DNA from: Streptomyces sp. TRM68416
GTDB taxonomy: Bacteria > Actinomycetota > Actinomycetes > Streptomycetales > Streptomycetaceae
DNA length: 64,000 nt
Direction: 5' to 3'
Assembly (NCBI RefSeq): GCF_014596915.1
Contig: NZ_JACVWU010000011.1
Span: 186,001-250,000, forward strand
The notes under the pieces are model-generated. The model was given only the letters and a program-made list of their open reading frames with translations. It had not been told where the DNA came from and searched no databases. A program made the position numbers and the translations under genes. Below are positions 59,533 to 64,000 of the stretch, one piece after another (the stretch's first letter is position 1; each line of letters opens with the position of its first letter).

Positions 59533-59608
59533 TGACTCGGTCGGCGCGCTCTACTTGCCTCACTCGGTGAGCTCTGCGTGCCTCACCCGGTGCGCTGTCC
59601 GTGCCTCA
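59533..59608. repeat. TGA-anchored tandem repeat, 23-bp unit, after LCP 5
   Basis: On the minus strand the gene's TGA (59606-59608) begins TGAGGCACGGACAGCGCACC; TGAGGCA recurs at 23-bp spacing (59583-59585, 59560-59562), then a longer diverged unit. Each TGA is preceded by CCG(A/G)G. Confidence 0.85.
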
Positions 59609-61375
59609 CTCGGCGCACTCGACCTTGTCCGCGGTGGACTTCCGAACCCCTTCCGGAGTCTTGCCCGAGGAACCGGTCAGTGACACCCCGGCCCCCTTGA
59701 AGTCCTTGCCGAGCGTCAGCGTCATCGTGGGCAGGCCCTGGGAGTTGGTCACGCTCTTGCCGGGCTTCAGCGCGGCGCCGGAAAGCCCCATGATGGCGGC
59801 CAGCCGACGCGCCTGGTCCGCCTGTTCCGGGGCGTACTCCAGGGTCGTCTTCGCCTGGGCGGCGTCGGCGTTGCCGGCGTTCTCCGACTTCAGGACGCCC
59901 GCGTCGTTCTGCAGGTACAGCAGCTGGTTCTGGGCGCTGCCCGACTCGGCGCCGCCGTTGAGGATGCGCACGCGCACCTCGGAGGCGTCGGCCTTGGGGC
60001 CCTTCAGGCGGGCGGCGACGGCGGCCTTCTCCTTCTTCTTCTGCGCCTTGACCTCGGTGAACGACACATCGTTCCTGATCATGTCGAAGACCTGGGGTGC
60101 CGCGGCCTCGTCGAGGACGACCGTCGACTTCACCGTCTCGGCCGGGTTGTCGATCACCGGCACCGTGGTGAACGTCAGGTTCTTGACGTTGAGCTTGCCC
60201 AGCTCCAGGCCCAGGTCCTTCAGCTTGCCGATGCTGTCGAGCTGGGAGTCGACGGTGAGCGCCTCGGTGCCCGCCTCGGCCAGCTTTATCATCTTCGACG
60301 GGCTGGTCAGGGTGTCGTTCGACTTCAGCTTGCGCATCAGCGAGCTGAGGAACTGCTGCTGCAACTCGATCCGGCTCAGGTCACCGCCGAAGCCCACCGA
60401 ATGCCGGGTCCGCACGAACGCCAGCGCCTGCTCGCCCTCGATGGTGTGCGTGCCCTTGGGCAGCTTCAGATGCGAGTCCGGATCGTCGATGTCCTTGGCC
60501 AGACACACCTCGACCCCGCCGACCGCGCTGGTCAGCGTCTTGACCGCGTTGAAGTCGGCGACCATGAAGTTGTCCGGGGTGATCCCGGTCAGCTCGGTCA
60601 CGGTCCGCATGGTGCAGCTGGGCGTACGCCCGTCCTGGCCGAGGCTGGTGTTGAACCGTACGCCGCTGGACCCCGGGATCGTCTCCTTCGAACCGTCCTC
60701 CTGCGTCGTGGGGCAGTCCGGAATGTTCACGACCAGGTCGCGGGGGATGCTCAGCGCGGTGGCGTTCGACCGGTCCTTGGCGACGTGCAGCAGGATCGTG
60801 GTGTCCGCGTGCCCGACGCTGCCGGCGTCGCCGTAGCCCTCGTTGCCCGAGCCCGTGCGCTTGTCCGTGCCGATCAGCAGGATGTTGATCGCCTCGTCCT
60901 TGCGGAAGCCGCCGGTGCTGGCGCCGTCCTCGGGCACGGAGTCGATGTTGTTGTTGAGGTGCTCCAGGTAGAGGTACCCGGCCCCGGCGGTGGCGATCAG
61001 CAGGAACGCCATGCTCCCGCCGGTCCACAGCACGAACTTCTTGACCTTCGACTTCTTCTTCACGGGCCGCCGCCCGCGCCGCCCCGGCAGCGGCTCCTCG
61101 GGCACACCGCGCCGCCTGCGCGGCGGCGGAACGTCGCGGCCGGGAACATCGCGACCGGGGGCCGTGCGGGTGCGCGACGCGGGCGAGGCGGTCCGAGAGG
61201 TGGCGCGGGGGGAGGCGGCCCGGGCGCCGGCCCCGGCGGCTCTACGAGGGCTCGGAACGGCCGACTGCGCTGCGGACGGAGTCAGTCGCAGCTCGTATTC
61301 GCCGGTGTTCGGATTGAGTACCCACTGGTCGGCGGGGTCGATGTGCTCCGCCCGCCCACGGCTTTGCGAGTCCAC
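59606..61375 (-). CDS. LCP family protein 5 with LytR_C domain
   Basis: 589 residues. Shares the N-terminal HIDPADQWVLNPNTGEYELRL motif and overall plan with LCP 4: basic Ala/Arg/Ser linker, membrane span (about 120-142), LCP domain (NILLIGTDKR, LSIPRDLVVNIP, FVRTRHSVGFGGDLSRIELQ) and LytR_C. GTG 61375 is preferred because it aligns with the LCP 4 start and has GGAGG at the same spacing. Two nucleotide-identical tracts with LCP 4 indicate recent conversion. Confidence 0.92.
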   Translation of the reverse strand: MDSQSRGRAEHIDPADQWVLNPNTGEYELRLTPSAAQSAVPSPRRAAGAGARAASPRATSRTASPASRTRTAPGRDVPGRDVPPPRRRRGVPEEPLPGRRGRRPVKKKSKVKKFVLWTGGSMAFLLIATAGAGYLYLEHLNNNIDSVPEDGASTGGFRKDEAINILLIGTDKRTGSGNEGYGDAGSVGHADTTILLHVAKDRSNATALSIPRDLVVNIPDCPTTQEDGSKETIPGSSGVRFNTSLGQDGRTPSCTMRTVTELTGITPDNFMVADFNAVKTLTSAVGGVEVCLAKDIDDPDSHLKLPKGTHTIEGEQALAFVRTRHSVGFGGDLSRIELQQQFLSSLMRKLKSNDTLTSPSKMIKLAEAGTEALTVDSQLDSIGKLKDLGLELGKLNVKNLTFTTVPVIDNPAETVKSTVVLDEAAAPQVFDMIRNDVSFTEVKAQKKKEKAAVAARLKGPKADASEVRVRILNGGAESGSAQNQLLYLQNDAGVLKSENAGNADAAQAKTTLEYAPEQADQARRLAAIMGLSGAALKPGKSVTNSQGLPTMTLTLGKDFKGAGVSLTGSSGKTPEGVRKSTADKVECAE

Positions 61376-61628
61376 GGTTGTCCGATCCTCCGTCGGGGCC
61401 ACGCGGCGCCTTCCCCCTCCAAGGCGCTCGGGTCTCGGTCAAACAGTGCGCGACCCACGACGTCCCGAGACGGAACCTCATGGTCCGGGTGCACCGGGTC
61501 GCTCACACTATCCGGCCGGTTCGGCGCCGAGCGACGACGGTGACAAACTCCACGCCCCTACAACAGGTCAATACGCCCCATTTCCTTGAAACGGCGCGTG
61601 CGCGCTTGGTGGGGGCTTGGTACGGGTT

Positions 61629-62852
61629 TTACCCGCAGGTGTCCTCGGCGGCGGTGTTTCCGCGGAATGTGGGCGCGGGGGAGGAGCCGGAGTCGCGCTT
61701 GCCGTCGTACGCGGAGTAATCACGCGACTCCGTGTCGCTTTCCCTCTCCGAACGCCCGTCTGAATCCAGGTTCCCCTTTGCGGTGGAATCCCGCGGAACC
61801 TCCTCGGCGACTTCCACCGGCGCGTCGGTCCGCAGCCGTTCGAACAGTTTCTCCGCCTCGGGCTCCACGAGTTGGTCGCGATTGGCGTTGTAGGCGTACG
61901 ACTCCCGGGGCACGGTAAGAAATTGCACACGTTCGGTGGGGATGTCGCGCACTCCTCGGACGAGTTCATACAAACCACGCAAGCTGGCCAGGCCGGGATC
62001 GGTGGTGAGCGACGAGGTCGCGGCATCCAGCACGGGGTACAGCTTCACCGGATTCAGCAGTACGTCATTGCTGCGCACCTTGTTGACGAGTGCGCCGAGG
62101 AACCGCTGCTGGCGGTCCATCCGGTCGGTGTCACTGCCGTTGCCGATCGACTTGCGGGCCCGCACGTACCCGAGTGCCTGCTCCCCGTTGAGCTTCACGC
62201 GGCCAGCGGGAAGCCTGAGCTTGGCGGCCCGGTCGTCGATCGGCTTGCTCAGGCACACCTCAACGCCGTCCACGGCGTCGACCATCGCCTTGAACCCCTG
62301 GAAGTCGACGACCATGTGGTGGTCGATGCGAACGTCGGTCAGTTTCTCGACGGTTCGGATGGTGCAGGCCGAACCGCCCGTCTGGAAGGCGTAGTTGAAC
62401 ATCGCGAACACCGGCTCGGTCCGGCTGCCGTCCGGCCGCAGACACCCCGGCACGTCCACCATCAGATCCCGCGGCAACGACACGGCGGTGGCGCTGCGCC
62501 GCCCCGCGGCCAGATGCAACAGGATCGTGGTGTCGGACCGCTCGGTCCCGGAATCCCGCCCGTACCGCGCGTTCCCGTCCCCGGCCCGGGAATCGGACCC
62601 GATCAGCAGAATGTTCCGCGCCCCTTTGACCAGCGAGGTGGGCCGCTCCCCCTCGTACCGGGCGAGCTCGGCCGCGGCGGCGTCATCCGGCGTGATGTTC
62701 CCGTCCAGCTTGGCGTACACGCCCCACCCGACCCCGGCCGCCCCCACGACCAGCACGCCCACCCCGATCCCGACCCCCCACCGCCACCGCCGCCGACGCC
62801 GCCGCCCCAACCCCACCCCACTGGCCACCGCCCCACCCACGGCATCGCACAC
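61629..62852 (-). CDS. LCP family protein 6
   Basis: 407 residues. Short cytoplasmic Arg-run (RRRRRRWRW), membrane span (about 25-46), LCP domain (NILLIGSDSRAG, VSLPRDLMVDVP, NYAFQTGG, YVRARKSIGNGSDTDRMDRQQRFL). The C-terminal tail is acidic, Ser-rich and low-complexity, with no LytR_C domain. It ends DTCG. GTG start after GGGAGGTG. Confidence 0.9.
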   Translation of the reverse strand: MCDAVGGAVASGVGLGRRRRRRWRWGVGIGVGVLVVGAAGVGWGVYAKLDGNITPDDAAAAELARYEGERPTSLVKGARNILLIGSDSRAGDGNARYGRDSGTERSDTTILLHLAAGRRSATAVSLPRDLMVDVPGCLRPDGSRTEPVFAMFNYAFQTGGSACTIRTVEKLTDVRIDHHMVVDFQGFKAMVDAVDGVEVCLSKPIDDRAAKLRLPAGRVKLNGEQALGYVRARKSIGNGSDTDRMDRQQRFLGALVNKVRSNDVLLNPVKLYPVLDAATSSLTTDPGLASLRGLYELVRGVRDIPTERVQFLTVPRESYAYNANRDQLVEPEAEKLFERLRTDAPVEVAEEVPRDSTAKGNLDSDGRSERESDTESRDYSAYDGKRDSGSSPAPTFRGNTAAEDTCG

Positions 62853-63249
62853 GGCCCGACACCTCCCTCGTCGCCCTTACGACTACGACGATGACGCGGA
62901 TGACCGACGAGAGGCGGACGCTGATGGGCCGAACGGAGGAGGCCCCCAGCACGAGCTCCGCTCGGGGGCGGGGACGTAGTCCTCGCTGGGCCCATGGGGC
63001 GAGGCCTCGCGTGGGGGTGGGGACGCAGTCCCCGCCGAGGGCCCAAGGGGGAACATCAGGATGGGCGCGGGGCGCGCAAGCCCCGCCGAGGGTCTATGGG
63101 GGCCGGGCCCCGAGAGGGGTGCGGGGGACGCAGTCCCCACCGGGGGTTCAGGGGGCGGAGCCCCCTGGGCGGGGTCGAAGGGGCGGCAGCCCCTGGGGAT
63201 GGGACGGGTAGGGGCGGCGGGGGCGAAAAACCACCCGGCCCCCGAAGGG
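62853..63249. repeat. intergenic repeats with GGGGACGCAGTCCCC-type dyads
   Basis: No gene supported in this 397-bp gap. It holds degenerate copies of GGGGACGCAGTCCCCGCCG (about 62972, 63021, 63125), each with a dyad, then the inverted copy (63137-63226) of the block at 1014-1100. Strong secondary structure is likely. Confidence 0.65.
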
Positions 63250-64000
63250 TCACCGCGCTGTCGCCGTAACCCGCTCACTCTCAACCCGCTTGGCCAACGC
63301 CTCCTCGCCCAGCATCTCCAGATGCCGGCACAGCACCACGGACCCCCCGGTGGCGAGCGCCGCATACAACCCCGCGCTCAACCCCTCCCACGTATCGAAC
63401 CCCAACCCCGACAGAATCCGCGCCCCCGGCCCGTTCAGCCCCAGCCCCGGCGCCTCCGCCCGTGCCCGCTCGACCACCTCCGCGGCACTGAACTCCCGCC
63501 CGGCCACGACCAGCGCGACCCCCTCGGGATCCACCGGCGCGTACGGCACGAACCGGTCCCCCTGACTCGGCACCTCGACGGCATAGTCCACGAACCCGTC
63601 CGGCACCTGTGCGAACCGCCCGCCCAACGGCCGCAGTGCAAGAGCGACCCGCTCCCCACCGCACCCCCGCGCCGCATCCAACGTGTCCGGCCCGCTCACC
63701 ACCACATCGGCCGCCCCCACGTCCCCCGACATGTCCGCGACGACCCCCACCGACGAACACGCCAGCAGCCACACCGCCGTCTGCCAGTGCGCGGGCAGCA
63801 GCAGCGCCGCCCGGTCCCCGGGCCCGGCCCCGAGATCGTCCTGAAGCAGATTCGCGGTCTTGGCCACCCAATTGGCGAAGGTGGCCACGGACAATTCGAC
63901 ACGTTCCCCGGTGGCATCGTCGTAGAAGGTCACCAGGGGACGTCCAGGATCCGCGGCAAGCGCGGAACGCAGCAGGTCGGCAGGGGTGCGATCGGTGGCG
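63250..64000 (-). CDS. TIGR03089-like (AMP-binding-fold-derived) protein, 5' end outside window
   Basis: At least 250 residues, open to the window edge. TFYDDATGERVELSVATFANWVAKTANLL and GDRAALLLPAHWQTAVWLLA match the N-terminal part of acyl-AMP ligases. The protein is short and lacks the full adenylation motifs, as in the actinobacterial TIGR03089 family. Codons upstream of the internal GTG at 63933 (ADPGRPL) still fit the family, so the start lies beyond 64000. Function unknown; often near LCP/cell-envelope genes. Confidence 0.8.
   Translation of the reverse strand, partial: ATDRTPADLLRSALAADPGRPLVTFYDDATGERVELSVATFANWVAKTANLLQDDLGAGPGDRAALLLPAHWQTAVWLLACSSVGVVADMSGDVGAADVVVSGPDTLDAARGCGGERVALALRPLGGRFAQVPDGFVDYAVEVPSQGDRFVPYAPVDPEGVALVVAGREFSAAEVVERARAEAPGLGLNGPGARILSGLGFDTWEGLSAGLYAALATGGSVVLCRHLEMLGEEALAKRVESERVTATAR

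Overview
The window is high-GC actinobacterial chromosome and almost certainly Streptomyces. Codon use is strongly G/C at third positions, GTG and TTG starts are common, and many stop/start pairs overlap (GTGA, ATGA). The gene content fits too: a sigI/arsI/prsI-type stress sigma module, six LytR-CpsA-Psr (LCP) proteins, MmyB- and RpiR-type regulators, DUF397/XRE/DUF6879 genes, and dispersed intergenic repeats typical of the genus. No rRNA, tRNA or CRISPR was found. Two genes run off the window: a thiolase at the left edge and a TIGR03089-like protein at the right edge.

Layout. 1-9.6 kb: thiolase (partial), SGNH hydrolase, cystathionine beta-synthase, a divergent MmyB regulator/SDR pair with a likely shared operator, and a four-gene osmoprotectant ABC transporter. 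9.8-16.7 kb: an aromatic ammonia-lyase paralogue lacking the usual Ala-Ser-Gly cofactor triad, co-translated with an RpiR regulator; then a four-gene operon of three roadblock/LC7 proteins and one DUF4388/PATAN-like protein; then a PLP-dependent decarboxylase. 16.8-22.4 kb: histidine-utilisation operon hutU, an M20 amidohydrolase, hutF and hutI. 22.4-29 kb: a sigma-like/zinc-finger/membrane/lectin fusion, the sigI-arsI-prsI region, and two exported proteins (one with an LPQTG sorting signal). 29.4-41 kb: POT peptide transporter, an OmpR-type two-component system, a GtrA protein, purK-purE, a membrane dipeptidase, a MerR regulator, a second dipeptidase-fold protein that has lost all six metal ligands, UDP-glucose dehydrogenase and an acyl-CoA dehydrogenase.

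41.9-49.7 kb is a 7.7-kb integrated element with visibly lower GC. It sits in the 3' end of the acyl-CoA dehydrogenase gene and replaces the last codons, including the catalytic Glu codon. The displaced native 3' end survives 7.7 kb away, and similar stem-loops follow both copies. The element carries a tyrosine integrase, a regulator with an operator palindrome, a small MerR/AlpA-type excisionase, a P-loop DUF3987-like protein, and an XRE/DUF397/DUF6879 set. No conjugation or virion gene was seen.

49.8-64 kb: thioesterase, six LCP-family proteins (cell-wall glycopolymer transferases), a Cys-rich copper-storage-like protein, a PH-like membrane protein and a GT2 glycosyltransferase. Two adjacent LCP paralogues share a 274-bp perfectly identical tract, which suggests gene conversion.

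The most unusual pattern in the window is a set of tandem repeats anchored on stop codons. At six loci (stop codons at about 29381, 33562, 51829, 52355, 57597 and 59608) a tandem array starts at, or a short step beyond, the gene's stop codon and runs into the 3' untranslated region. In five of them nearly every unit begins with TGA. A seventh locus (1223) ends inside a dispersed repeat that also contains the stop codon. Unit lengths are unrelated (14, 15, 21, 23, 31 bp), so the arrays look independently formed but built to the same rule.
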